Shown here: piece by piece, positions 27,590 to 36,814 of the stretch
Position numbering within the stretch: the stretch's first letter is position 1
Layout of the letters: every line of letters starts with the position of its first letter
NCBI GenBank assembly: GCA_002724245.1
Contig: PBOG01000177.1
Span: 1 to 45,091 of the forward strand
Source of the DNA: Planctomycetaceae bacterium
GTDB lineage: Bacteria > Planctomycetota > Planctomycetia > Pirellulales > Pirellulaceae
Direction of reading: 5' to 3'
Length of the DNA stretch: 45,091 nucleotides
The notes under the pieces: generated by a model
Seen by the model: the letters and a program-made list of their open reading frames with translations, nothing else
Told to the model about the DNA's origin: nothing
Databases searched by the model: none
Translations under genes and position numbers: made by a program

Positions 27590-29032
27590 TCACTGAATGA
27601 GATTACTCAGAATCGCCAATAAGAAGGCCACATCGACAAAAAGAAGGGTGACAGAAAACACTGCCATGGCCTTGGCAAACAACCCGAATCGGCGGTCGCG
27701 CGCCAACGAGGATGGGGCCCAGCCGACCACGTCGTCATGGCTACTCGTCAACTTGGCCGCCACGCCGTCAAAGAACGTACGTTTCCCATCACTTAACGCA
27801 GCAAAATAGACACCGCCCAGGTAAAGCGACTCAACCAGATCCTCCGGATACATATTTGTCATCAGACGGGAAAACCCATGCTTCATCTGCTTGACCAGAT
27901 CCAAGAACCGGTACAGACCACCGTTCCTGGCATTGGAACCACTGGACGCCAGGAACCCGTACACCTGTTGCCGGAAAAAACCACACAACCATTGATGTAG
28001 CGAGGCGAAATCTTCCGGCACCAATTGAGCAAACGCCGGCAGTGTGCAGCCACAACGGCGCTGACGCGCACTTTCCGGAAACTGGTCCATATACGACTGA
28101 AACTCGGGAAACTGCTCGATCCCCTCAAACACCAGAAGACACTCGCACTTCACCCCAAGAACGCGCTGCAAGGCAACCTGATCGATCTTGAGCGCTTCGA
28201 GAAATCCTGAACACTCTGGATTCAACACCCATTCCAATGGCACCACGATCACAATACCGTTCACCGGAATGACACCACCTCGCAAAGCCCGCAACTGCTG
28301 CGCGAAATAACGCATCCGTTGATAGCATTCCTGCTTGCCCGCATTCGTCATCCGGATCGAATTCGCGTCAAAAGAACGCTTCCCCGCGACTCCATGTGTT
28401 TCCGCCATATGCCACCTGTCAACCTGCTGACTCAAAGCGGAAACTTCTGGAAGCGAAACCCACACTGCTTCGTTATCGCCACGAATATGTACAGGCACAT
28501 CCTGCTCGCTCACGTCGAGCGAGTCTGCGATAAACGAAGAGGTCGCTGCCGCGGTATCGATTCCACGATTCGTTCCCAGCAAGAGGAACAACGGAGTCGT
28601 CTCCAGAGAGACGTCGGCGGCTGCGGCGTTCATCCGAATCAAATCAAAAGATGCCTGGATATCCGGAAACTGGGAAATCGTACGCGGGAACAGTTTGCAG
28701 ACAAACCAGGTGAGTCGGCCAGTCAAATAGACCAACCCGACCATCGCACCCAGCCAACACTTCCGCAACCACAATGGACCTTCGACATCCGCATCCAAAT
28801 GCAATCGATAGTTCAGCCACACCGCCAACAGGATGCCCAGCCCGACCGTGGTCAATTCCATTGCCCAACTGGCACGACTCGACAACCGGCCAGTCACCCA
28901 CTTCCTGACCGTCTGCCCCGCCACAGAAAACGGTAGACTCAGATAGAATTTGATCGCAGCTGGGCCAGTCGGCTTTTTGGCCAGTTTGCTGTATTTCTTG
29001 AATTGTTTCTGTGGGTTTGGCTTCTTGGCCAC
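27590..29032 (-). CDS. tssM: Truncated TssM-like inner-membrane protein lacking the periplasmic domain
   Basis: 480 residues from GTG 29032, preceded by AAGGA at 7 bases; the longer frame from 29239 runs through tssL and is rejected. Order follows TssM: basic N-terminus, two membrane segments (about 58-75 and 91-112), a cytosolic G-domain-like part, then a third segment (452-478) where the protein stops. Canonical TssM continues for 600 or more periplasmic residues. Family landmarks: LFLLLGTNRGIDTA at the P-loop but without the Walker Lys, VIPVNGIVIVVPLEWVL, LGVKCECLLVFEG where TKcD is usual, CGCTLP, and LYLGGVYFAALSDG near 405. NTP binding therefore looks lost. A stop codon and a fresh ATG separate it from the vWA gene, so this is not a simple frameshift. 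Confidence 0.82.
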   Translation of the reverse strand: MAKKPNPQKQFKKYSKLAKKPTGPAAIKFYLSLPFSVAGQTVRKWVTGRLSSRASWAMELTTVGLGILLAVWLNYRLHLDADVEGPLWLRKCWLGAMVGLVYLTGRLTWFVCKLFPRTISQFPDIQASFDLIRMNAAAADVSLETTPLFLLLGTNRGIDTAAATSSFIADSLDVSEQDVPVHIRGDNEAVWVSLPEVSALSQQVDRWHMAETHGVAGKRSFDANSIRMTNAGKQECYQRMRYFAQQLRALRGGVIPVNGIVIVVPLEWVLNPECSGFLEALKIDQVALQRVLGVKCECLLVFEGIEQFPEFQSYMDQFPESARQRRCGCTLPAFAQLVPEDFASLHQWLCGFFRQQVYGFLASSGSNARNGGLYRFLDLVKQMKHGFSRLMTNMYPEDLVESLYLGGVYFAALSDGKRTFFDGVAAKLTSSHDDVVGWAPSSLARDRRFGLFAKAMAVFSVTLLFVDVAFLLAILSNLIQ

Positions 29033-29046
29033 AACGACATCCTTGA

Positions 29047-29793
29047 TTAAGACCGCATACTCACCAACGCCAATGCGCACAAGGACGTCGCAACCAACGC
29101 ACCAGACACGATCAACCAGCGTTTCGCACTCGTCACGTTGTTCAGCGGTTGTGCATCTCGAGCCGAATCTGAGGGACTGACCGGCTGGAATCCGGGCAAC
29201 GGATCCCCGCTGATGTGCAAGAACACGGCGGCCATCCATTCGGGTAACGAGCCGGGCAGACCAGCTCCACTGGCTGGCAGGTTAGGTGACGAATCGACAT
29301 ACTCACCGCGACTGGCGGCCTCGGTCTGAGCCAAACGACTCGCCTCCGCATCGACCTGGCCAATCCACTCATCTGCCTGCAGGCTCCCGGATCGATAAAT
29401 GCCCTGAAAACCGAGGGCAGCACATAACCCGAAAACCTCTAGTGCCCCAGTACTCGTCAACCCGCGCGCAATTTCCGCGTCGCGAAAGAACAGCGTTGCC
29501 CGATCCCGCGTTCCATAGAGCTCAAATTCAAGCGAATCATTTCGCCATTGCTGGGCATATTCCCAAGGTGCGTTCGACAACAATTCATCAATCCAGAATA
29601 CGAGCGCCCGCTTCGCCAACGCAAATTCCTGGCTGAAAGGCCCACGAACATCAAACTGGCCTAAACGCGCCTTGACGAGCTGACGCAAGACACCCAATTC
29701 CATTGTGTCACTCGTCGGATCCACGACCTGCTCTAACAGGCTGAGGACCGTATGAATGGTTCTCGTTGTTCGATCCCGCAATGATTCATCCAT
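29047..29793 (-). CDS. tssL: TssL (DotU-like) inner-membrane protein of the T6SS
   Basis: 248 residues from ATG 29793; this start overlaps the tssK stop by 8 bases, and a longer reading from 29841 lies wholly inside tssK. DotU features: FALAKRALVFWIDELLSN, WRNDSLEFELYGTRDRATLFF, and VFGLCAALGFQGIYR (canonical GF.G.Y). A Pro/Ser-rich linker precedes a single C-terminal membrane segment (about 224-243, RWLIVSGALVATSLCALALV). The protein ends there, so no OmpA-like peptidoglycan-binding extension is fused. TssL binds TssK and TssM and anchors the baseplate to the membrane. tssM starts 14 bases after its stop. Confidence 0.92.
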   Translation of the reverse strand: MDESLRDRTTRTIHTVLSLLEQVVDPTSDTMELGVLRQLVKARLGQFDVRGPFSQEFALAKRALVFWIDELLSNAPWEYAQQWRNDSLEFELYGTRDRATLFFRDAEIARGLTSTGALEVFGLCAALGFQGIYRSGSLQADEWIGQVDAEASRLAQTEAASRGEYVDSSPNLPASGAGLPGSLPEWMAAVFLHISGDPLPGFQPVSPSDSARDAQPLNNVTSAKRWLIVSGALVATSLCALALVSMRS

Positions 29794-31216
29794 CGAGCAC
29801 CACAAATAAATCAAATTGCATGGAATTCTGGGCACCATCACGGTCGATTACCGTAATCGCATTCTTGCCCACGTAATTACCTTCCACCAAACGGTCGTTT
29901 ACTTTCATTGCCAATGTCAGCGATTCACGAACCTGGTCCCAATACCGCCCCGTCGCATTGATCTGGAAATAGGTTACCCCGTCTATTCGGGGCAGGACCG
30001 CGAGTTTCGTTGTCAGTCGGCGCAACTGCAACCCTGGCTCAGCATTCTGAAAGATCTGCGTAATCGTCTGGTTCGCACCAAGCTTCCAGTCGAGGTGCGT
30101 CTCGGCAAACAACAAGTCCAGTGTCTCTCCCGGTAACTCGCTCGTAATCCCCAAAAAATACTGCGCATCCTGCTCGATCCAGGTATCCTCCAGACTCACT
30201 TCCAACCAGCTTCCGGTGCCTGCGAAAGGGAACCGGACAACACGGTGAGCCCCACTGGCAGCTTGCAGTGCGGTATTGATCTCGTGATGCACCGCACGAA
30301 ATACCTCCCCCAAACTGTCGTGGTCATAGGGCGGCAATAACGGTGGCTGCCAATCCGGGAGCATGAAGGCCAACGCACCCACAAGGCGGCAAAGCTCGCT
30401 ATACAAGAGGAATGGGTGTGTCGCCCTGGATTCAATGAGCTTCAGCAGGTAAGGGTAACACCCGTTCGCCGCATTGAGTTGCAGCAGGGTTTTCAAAAAT
30501 TCCGGAGACTGAGCAGCATCCCAACTGCCCAAAGTTGTTAGTTTCTCGGCCTGTTCCCGCGCAAATGACCCAATCTGGGAGCAGGCAGCCACCAGGATGT
30601 CTTCATGCAGCCCAGAAAAGCTACTACTGTTCAGTAGTGGGGGGATAAAGGATTTGTCAATCTCCGGAGTCGCCCCCGGCTTGTCCGAGCGACGTAGCTT
30701 GAGAATTGGCAGGGATTCAAATCCAGCGGGCGGCACCAGTTCAGACTGCGTCGAAAGCGACAAGTTGAGCCGGTAGACATCCACTTCACGGCGATTCCCC
30801 CCCGCATTAAGCTCGTCGACCTGCAGCGGTCCCGCAACGTACCGCTGATCTAAACCGACCGTACTCGCCCCATGCGAAGAATTGACACGTCCTACCTGGA
30901 TATTTGGCAATAACAGATACACATAGAGGAAGTCGTGTTGCTGAAACTCCTCCTGAACGGAAAGTACGGGGAGTTCCCCATTCTGCGGAATGGAAATTAG
31001 CGTCCCATCTTTCAGTCGGGCCTCCAGAACGGGGATCCGGATCTCGAAATTTCCCAGTGCGGCCTCATTCACCTCCATGCGCCAAATACCGTGAGAGTAG
31101 TTCTGCACCCAGTCAAAACTGGTTGTAACCCAATCCCGGATGTTCTCTTCCGCGAGCTGAAAATGCTGTGGCAGGACCAGCATTCCCTCATGCCAGCAGA
31201 CCTGGTGCGTCTTCAT
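29786..31216 (-). CDS. tssK: TssK, T6SS baseplate-to-membrane connector
   Basis: 476 residues. The N-terminus KTHQVCWHEGMLVLPQHFQ is the family signature (W.eGm.l.PqHFQ). Further matches: NFEIRIPVLEARLKDGTLIS, DFLYVYLLLPNIQ, ARRATHPFLLYSELCRLVG-type helix (KLIESRATHPFLLYSELCR), and the C-terminal IDGVTYFQINATGRYWDQV and ITVIDRDGAQNSMQFDLFVV. TssK trimers link the TssEFG wedges to TssL and TssM. First gene of the leftward block tssK-tssL-tssM-vWA, with an 8-base overlap to tssL. Ribosome site weak (GGAT). Confidence 0.95.
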   Translation of the reverse strand: MKTHQVCWHEGMLVLPQHFQLAEENIRDWVTTSFDWVQNYSHGIWRMEVNEAALGNFEIRIPVLEARLKDGTLISIPQNGELPVLSVQEEFQQHDFLYVYLLLPNIQVGRVNSSHGASTVGLDQRYVAGPLQVDELNAGGNRREVDVYRLNLSLSTQSELVPPAGFESLPILKLRRSDKPGATPEIDKSFIPPLLNSSSFSGLHEDILVAACSQIGSFAREQAEKLTTLGSWDAAQSPEFLKTLLQLNAANGCYPYLLKLIESRATHPFLLYSELCRLVGALAFMLPDWQPPLLPPYDHDSLGEVFRAVHHEINTALQAASGAHRVVRFPFAGTGSWLEVSLEDTWIEQDAQYFLGITSELPGETLDLLFAETHLDWKLGANQTITQIFQNAEPGLQLRRLTTKLAVLPRIDGVTYFQINATGRYWDQVRESLTLAMKVNDRLVEGNYVGKNAITVIDRDGAQNSMQFDLFVVLDG

Positions 31217-31674
31217 ATGAAGTTAATCCATTCAATTTCCGGTCACTGCAGCCCGCTGCGCGGGCTTAGCGAGACCGACAAGCACTGACTGCTCTGCGTA
31301 GTTTTCTTGTATACAGACAGTATTATATTACCTAGACAACTTATATTTTCCACACTGCCCATACATCCACAATCTGATTTATACTCACATTTGTGGAGTT
31401 TTATGTCAGCTGGAGTCGCTTGAACCCGCCACTCTAGGTGATTGCCATGGTTCGCCGATCGAGCCCCCTCAACCCGGTGCTTGTGAAAAACCACGAAAAT
31501 GACAACGGCCGGCCAGCGCCATCAACTGCTGGCCGCGGCCAGACACCAGAAAACGTGCCGCTCAGCCATGATTCCAGCGCTCACAGACCGTTCTGCCATT
31601 CGCTTGGAATGCGATCGTCGAATTTTCAGGCCTTCCACCCACTCTTCCGTTTGTGGATGTGAAACTCCCGGCAC
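31217..31674. promoter_or_regulatory. AT-rich divergent control region of the T6SS blocks
   Basis: 458 bases separate tssK from the rightward giant gene. The middle (about 31300-31400) is clearly richer in A and T than its surroundings. A perfect hairpin AGCCCGC-TGC-GCGGGCT (31250-31266) lies 34-50 bases before tssK, in its likely leader; no T-tract follows. On the plus strand TATACT occurs at 31380-31385 and TATATT at 31342-31347, without good -35 boxes. No open frame in it looks coding. Confidence 0.5.
31322..31327 (-). promoter_or_regulatory. Perfect TATAAT box for the leftward tssK block
   Basis: Read on the minus strand this is TATAAT, 106 bases before the tssK ATG. No consensus -35 lies at 16-18 bases, so an activator or an alternative sigma factor may be needed, or the match is chance in AT-rich DNA. 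Confidence 0.33.
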
Positions 31675-34600
31675 ATGAAACTTGACCAACCAACGACGCT
31701 CCCCCCCGACACGGAGCAAGATGCTGCGGGTCCCCGCGCAGATCCGCGCTATCTGACCGCGCGGAATGGGGCCCCAACGCCAACTGAACTGATACCGGGA
31801 TGGTTCCAGTGGTGTTTGTGTCTAGCTGTTCTGCTGGTCATTGCTGCGCTCTTCTACCGAGTCTGGAGACTTCACGCTCCTGGGCGCGCCGTCGAAATTC
31901 GCAGCATCACAACTACCTGGTCCGGCGATGCCACAAGCAACTCACTGTCCTTTGCCCCCGACGATTTCCAGCTGTTTGAAGAAGTGCATGCGAACAAAGC
32001 AGCTGGTCCTGACCTCTTTACAGAACGACTCAGGGCAAACAAGCGGGAAGATTACCGCGACTTCTTTATAAATCTGAAACACCGTCTGCAGCAGCACGAG
32101 ACTCTCGTGCTCTATCTCCAGGCGCCTGCGGTTGTCCGTCGTGATCCAACCGATGGTTCACCCGACATTGAATTGCTCTCTTCTGGAACTTCACCCAGTG
32201 CCGCTAGTCGTGGGTACGCACTGACTGAGCTGCTTACCGAACTCGGCCAACTGATCGAAGTTGAGGGCAAAGTGAACCGTGTCCTCCTGATCCTTGACCT
32301 TTCCCAATTCCAGGGTGATCTCCGTCTGGGACTGCCAGAGAACCACATTACCGCAGGAGTCGGCGATTTCCTCGAAACCTATTTCGACACGCCCAAGGTA
32401 TGGAACCCAGGAATCTCGATGCTCTGCCAGACAGAAACTGGCCCACCAGTCTGGCTTCACTCACAACTCGCCTACTCCCTTTTTGCGATCAAAGTGGCCT
32501 ACGCGCTGCACGGCGGCCCGGCCACACAGCACGCTTCAGAGCCGCCTGGCGGGTATATCATGGCAAGTGATCTCTTGTCATTTATGACTGGACTTCCAGG
32601 CATCACCGCTGACCAGACGCGGATACAAACCGTCGACGGATCCACTATGTGGGTGGCGTCTCCCCGAACCGGGGGCGACTTTCGTATTAGCGCAGTCCAG
32701 CCCGACTTCGCGCTGAGTGACCTGATTGCCAGGCCCGCCCCGCCCCGCAGTGGCAGCGCCAGTGCAGCAGTCAGCACCGATCCCCCAACAAATGGCGACA
32801 CCACACCAGCCTCGCCTCCCAGCCAATCCGTGACCGTTGACGAGCGCGAGGTGACTGTAAGCCAACTTGTGGCAGCGTGGAACAGAAGGGACAAACTTGG
32901 GGCCTATCTGCCCGTACTACAACAGCCGACCCGCTGGAGCGGTCTTCAGCATTGGCTCCTACGCGCCGAAAGATTGTTAATCTCTGGATTTCCTGCGAGT
33001 TCACAACGCATCCTCAGCGCAGAGGTCATCCCCCTGCTCGACCACTTTGATCAGGTCCTCCAGCGGACATCTGAGCAGCTCCAACCTGACGGCAAGACGC
33101 CAGCTGACGCACTGGCAGTACTGCAGCAGGATAAATCGCTCACCCCGGCCGCCCGCCAAACATACAAAGAACTACTCGACCCCCCTGACCGTCTTCTTCC
33201 ACCGGAACTGGAATTGTTGCTGAACGCTGATCTCCAGGCCATTCGGGCTCAGTGGTCCACCAGTGAAATCCGAGGGGTCGAAGGTGACGCCAACCGTCAA
33301 CTTCGAGAACTGGGAAGTGCCCTGGCAAAACTCGCAGGTCTGCACGCACGCACCACTGGAGTCTCGCAGCAGCTGGCACGTGTACAGCAGTACTTTCTGT
33401 TGATCCCGTTCGCCGTCGAGTCCGCCCATGCCTACGAAATGTCGGGCCAGAACACGCAAATCCTGCTTGAACAAACGGGCATGTTGTGCGAGACACTCCT
33501 GTCGTTCCACGGATCCCCGACGCTGCCCCACTTGAAAGCAGCAGATCAGCAAATAGCCAGGATCCAAGCCATCTTTCGTGACTACGCTGAAACCGCGCTT
33601 CAAGAAAACAGCTGGCCCCGGTATCAAGCAGCCTTGCGATTTCCCGATTTGCCGGTAGCACTGCGGTCTCGACTACTGCAAGAGTCAACCTTCGTACCCC
33701 CTTTGGAAGAACGGTCAAACGCAACACCTTCCAAAGCAGGCACTCTTGTCGGGCGTGCCCCTGGATGGCTGCTGCAACTCAAAACATTCCTGCAGAAAGC
33801 AGATGGCTTGGACGCAGCAGCGGCCGTAGCACCCCAAACGGCCACAAATCCACCGTCGTTCAACAACTGGTTCGCGTCGCTGGCAGATTCGAGCAACCTT
33901 GCGGTCAGTGGATTATCCGCAGCTGGAACGATGATCTCGGTCCGTCACTTGGAATACGACAACCGTACGAATGAGCTGGTCCTGGAGGTCGCAGCCCCCG
34001 GCGACGGTCCACTTGCTGACATGGAGGGCCAGCAACTTTTCTCCTTGACCAATCTTCAAGGACAAACGAGATACCTGAACGTTGCGTCACGCACTGCATT
34101 GCCCAAAGAAGGAAGGTGGCAACTTCGCGGACACCCAATCTTCAATTGGACCGCCAAATTGTCTCGAGCGTTCAGCGACAGCCAACTTCGTCACCATCGC
34201 CCCCCCACGCAGCTCTTCCAACAACGCCTCACACTGCTGACACGAGCCTACTGGTCCGGCAGTCACCGTCGTCTTCGTAAAACAACACTCAAGGCTGAAG
34301 AACAACTTACCAACGCCTTTGAAACAGAAACACGACGAGCCAGAGAACTAGCGCAACAATCGGTTTCCGAGCGTTTACCAGAGACAGTGGCTGCTGTGCC
34401 GACGTCGGTTTCACAGCTGGCGCAGTACGCTCTGGAAAACGACCTCAATACCATACGCCGTGGCCCCTTCACGATGCAGACCACACGTATCCTCCATGTA
34501 CCGCCTGGGCAGCGAACCACACACGCGTTTGTCATCAAGCCAGATCCATTGCTGAAAATCTCGGCGGACACTCGACTTGTACTCAGCTGGTTTCCGGGCC

Positions 34601-36540
34601 CGGAATCCCTTAGCCTTTCCGTACGAGACCACCAAAGCCGCCCGATTCAGGTTGAGGCAACTGAGCAACATCAGCTCAGCATTCCCCTGCAGAGACTTCG
34701 CATCGGGACTGATTTTGCAGGAGAATTCGTGTTCTCCGCCAGCCGTCGTGAAGCATCCCGCAAAGAGACAGCCTCGACGAGAATGCTGGCGGCCCGCATC
34801 GAAACTCCTGCGACGCGCAGCCATTGGTTTCCCTGGCCGATTTCGCTGAACAACACTACATCTCCTGCCGCCGAAATCAACCTGACCTTGCCAGACCTGG
34901 GTTTGCGTTCGGAAACGCTCGAACTGCTTCCCAATCAAACTGCCCCCATCACGATTTCGGTGACCAATCGTCAGGCAAGCACGAGACCGCTCAGATTAGA
35001 GTTTGACGATGGCAACCAGACGACTGAGATCACGTACGCCTACAGCGCGGAAACCAGCAGTGTTCAGCCGGTCCAGCGGCCTGACAACCTGCGGGTACCA
35101 ATCGCCGGCGAACATCTGGACCTGCGGTTGTTTGATGGTGATCGGCTGCTGGACCAAAAGCAACTTTCCATTAAACAGCTCGATCCATGGCAGTGCTTTC
35201 GGGCAGAAATGGCATTCGCTCCCGATGTGGGCGAGATCAGGGCTCAACTCACCAATGTCCACCAAGGAGACATCCCGCTCCAGACCGTCGCCACCCTGTC
35301 TCAATTCACCCAAAGCGCACCCTCGACCGAGGCCACTAGCCTTTCGGGAATCAACGAGGCGGTACTCTCTGACGAGCGTATGAGGGTCCACTTGAATGCC
35401 ATACTCGCAGACCCTGCCCAGTGGCAACAATCCTTCGCCATTTCCGTCCTGGGAATCCCTCGAGCATTTCGCTTTTACTTTCCCCACCAACAGCTCACGG
35501 CACAACCCGATAGATCGATCACCATCGCTGCTGACGGCAAGGCCAACCACGCAGTGTTCGCATATCGAAATGGCAAACGTACACTACCACTTCAACTTCG
35601 TGTGGATGCGCCCAAGGATGTAGAAGTACGGATGGGAATCGACCTCAATCGCAACCACCAGATTGACGATGCAGAACTCCAACTCAAGAAGATCTATTTC
35701 AAAGGCCGCCAGCAGCAGCTCACGCTACATGCCACAACCAGCCCGGAGCAATGGAAAGTCGTTTCCACCATGGGCGATATCCAAGCAGACGTCGATGTCA
35801 CAGGTTTGACCGGACGCTGCGTGGTCATCGTCGAAGCGATCTCTGGTGCAGAGACCAGGAGTGCAACAGTCCCGCTCTTTCTCCTTAAGACGGGGCCACC
35901 ACTAAAAGTTATTGCGCCCCCCCAAGAATACGCCCACGCAGCGGGCACCCCCATCCAAATGGCACTTGAAATCCCCGCTGGGCTGGAACAAATCGTCAGC
36001 CGACTTGAATACGGAATCGATCGTAATGGTGACGGTCAACTGGGTCCCGAAGAAACCATCAAGCCAGCCATGGGCCAACCCCCACGCGCCGTTCGGAAAA
36101 ACTCCATCGTGACCATTCCAACAGAGGGTCTGCCCGCGGGACCAATCACCGTTTTCGCGCGAACTGTCACGTTAATTCCCCGTCCTCCCAGGCTTTCTGG
36201 TGAACCACCTGCAGCGAACGCCCCAGCTTCTCCCACTAACTCCAGCGGTCCCCAGCAGCTGCGCGGACCCTTGGTCCGGAGAACCGTGCGATTGGCTGAA
36301 ACGGGCACCCTCTCCGGAACTGTACTGTTGGGGACGGGGGAGCCAATCGCAAACAGCTACATCCTGCTCGAAAATGGGCAGAGTATCCGGAGCGATACAC
36401 AGGGTCGATTTGAGTTCCGTAACGTGGCACCGGGAAACTACCGCCTGACAGCATCCCGTGGACTTCGCCAAGGGACCGTCCAGGTGACCATTCAGGCGGG
36501 GGGCACCACGCGCACACGGATCTACCTGACACTGCCGTGA
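31675..36540 (+). CDS. Giant membrane-anchored pseudocaspase protein with EF-hand-like loops and carboxypeptidase-regulatory-like domain
   Basis: 1621 residues. One membrane segment at about 43-63 (WFQWCLCLAVLLVIAALFY). Residues about 85-330 read as a caspase-like fold with both catalytic positions replaced: LVLYLQAPAVV where SGHG is expected, LLILDLSQF where DAC is expected, then SLFAIKVAYALHGG. A helical region follows with LLPPELELL near 507, like LLPAELEFL in the vWA protein. The C-terminal part is beta-rich. It has two EF-hand-like loops (DLNRNHQIDDAE at 1323, DRNGDGQLGPEE at 1449) and ends (about 1543-1621) in a CarboxypepD_reg-like sandwich: GTLSGTVLLGTGEPIANSYI, TQGRFEFRNVAPGNYRLTA. 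Topology by charge is ambiguous. First gene of the rightward block; no good ribosome site seen. Confidence 0.78.
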   Translation: MKLDQPTTLPPDTEQDAAGPRADPRYLTARNGAPTPTELIPGWFQWCLCLAVLLVIAALFYRVWRLHAPGRAVEIRSITTTWSGDATSNSLSFAPDDFQLFEEVHANKAAGPDLFTERLRANKREDYRDFFINLKHRLQQHETLVLYLQAPAVVRRDPTDGSPDIELLSSGTSPSAASRGYALTELLTELGQLIEVEGKVNRVLLILDLSQFQGDLRLGLPENHITAGVGDFLETYFDTPKVWNPGISMLCQTETGPPVWLHSQLAYSLFAIKVAYALHGGPATQHASEPPGGYIMASDLLSFMTGLPGITADQTRIQTVDGSTMWVASPRTGGDFRISAVQPDFALSDLIARPAPPRSGSASAAVSTDPPTNGDTTPASPPSQSVTVDEREVTVSQLVAAWNRRDKLGAYLPVLQQPTRWSGLQHWLLRAERLLISGFPASSQRILSAEVIPLLDHFDQVLQRTSEQLQPDGKTPADALAVLQQDKSLTPAARQTYKELLDPPDRLLPPELELLLNADLQAIRAQWSTSEIRGVEGDANRQLRELGSALAKLAGLHARTTGVSQQLARVQQYFLLIPFAVESAHAYEMSGQNTQILLEQTGMLCETLLSFHGSPTLPHLKAADQQIARIQAIFRDYAETALQENSWPRYQAALRFPDLPVALRSRLLQESTFVPPLEERSNATPSKAGTLVGRAPGWLLQLKTFLQKADGLDAAAAVAPQTATNPPSFNNWFASLADSSNLAVSGLSAAGTMISVRHLEYDNRTNELVLEVAAPGDGPLADMEGQQLFSLTNLQGQTRYLNVASRTALPKEGRWQLRGHPIFNWTAKLSRAFSDSQLRHHRPPTQLFQQRLTLLTRAYWSGSHRRLRKTTLKAEEQLTNAFETETRRARELAQQSVSERLPETVAAVPTSVSQLAQYALENDLNTIRRGPFTMQTTRILHVPPGQRTTHAFVIKPDPLLKISADTRLVLSWFPGPESLSLSVRDHQSRPIQVEATEQHQLSIPLQRLRIGTDFAGEFVFSASRREASRKETASTRMLAARIETPATRSHWFPWPISLNNTTSPAAEINLTLPDLGLRSETLELLPNQTAPITISVTNRQASTRPLRLEFDDGNQTTEITYAYSAETSSVQPVQRPDNLRVPIAGEHLDLRLFDGDRLLDQKQLSIKQLDPWQCFRAEMAFAPDVGEIRAQLTNVHQGDIPLQTVATLSQFTQSAPSTEATSLSGINEAVLSDERMRVHLNAILADPAQWQQSFAISVLGIPRAFRFYFPHQQLTAQPDRSITIAADGKANHAVFAYRNGKRTLPLQLRVDAPKDVEVRMGIDLNRNHQIDDAELQLKKIYFKGRQQQLTLHATTSPEQWKVVSTMGDIQADVDVTGLTGRCVVIVEAISGAETRSATVPLFLLKTGPPLKVIAPPQEYAHAAGTPIQMALEIPAGLEQIVSRLEYGIDRNGDGQLGPEETIKPAMGQPPRAVRKNSIVTIPTEGLPAGPITVFARTVTLIPRPPRLSGEPPAANAPASPTNSSGPQQLRGPLVRRTVRLAETGTLSGTVLLGTGEPIANSYILLENGQSIRSDTQGRFEFRNVAPGNYRLTASRGLRQGTVQVTIQAGGTTRTRIYLTLP

Positions 36541-36647
36541 GGGGTGCGCGACAGCCAGATCTGTCGGAGAACGCTACCGCCCCATTCTCTGCTTCGGGCC
36601 CGGGCCTGAATCGCAGCAGAAATGCCGTAACTTTTCCCATTAAAACC

Positions 36648-36676
36648 TTGATTGCCGGCAGGTCCCATTTTACACT
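36648..36676 (+). promoter_or_regulatory. Candidate promoter of tssB
   Basis: TTGATT (36648-36653), a 17-base spacer and TACACT (36671-36676), about 140 bases before the tssB ATG in the 274-base gap after the giant gene. The -35 and spacing match the candidate at 18777. It would allow sheath genes to be expressed apart from the giant gene. Confidence 0.4.
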
Positions 36677-36814
36677 TTTAACTCAGATACCCCACCAGAC
36701 CCACACTATCACAGCAACCCAAACAACCGCCTCATCCGTCACGCATTCATCAACAACAACCTCTAAACCCTTTCAATCATTCGATTTATACCTTATCGCT
36801 GAAGGAAGTCATTG

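Noticed and set aside
27580-27600. Frameshift joining the short tssM to the vWA gene
   Set aside because: A clear stop follows the third membrane segment and the next gene has its own ATG, basic N-terminus and membrane anchor, so two separate proteins are more likely.
29033-29239. N-terminal extension of tssM from an upstream ATG
   Set aside because: It would lie inside tssL in another frame and does not resemble TssM; GTG 29032 has AAGGA at good spacing.
36549-36566. Hairpin CGACAG/CTGTCG after the 1621-residue gene
   Set aside because: Only six base pairs and no T-tract; not enough to call a terminator.
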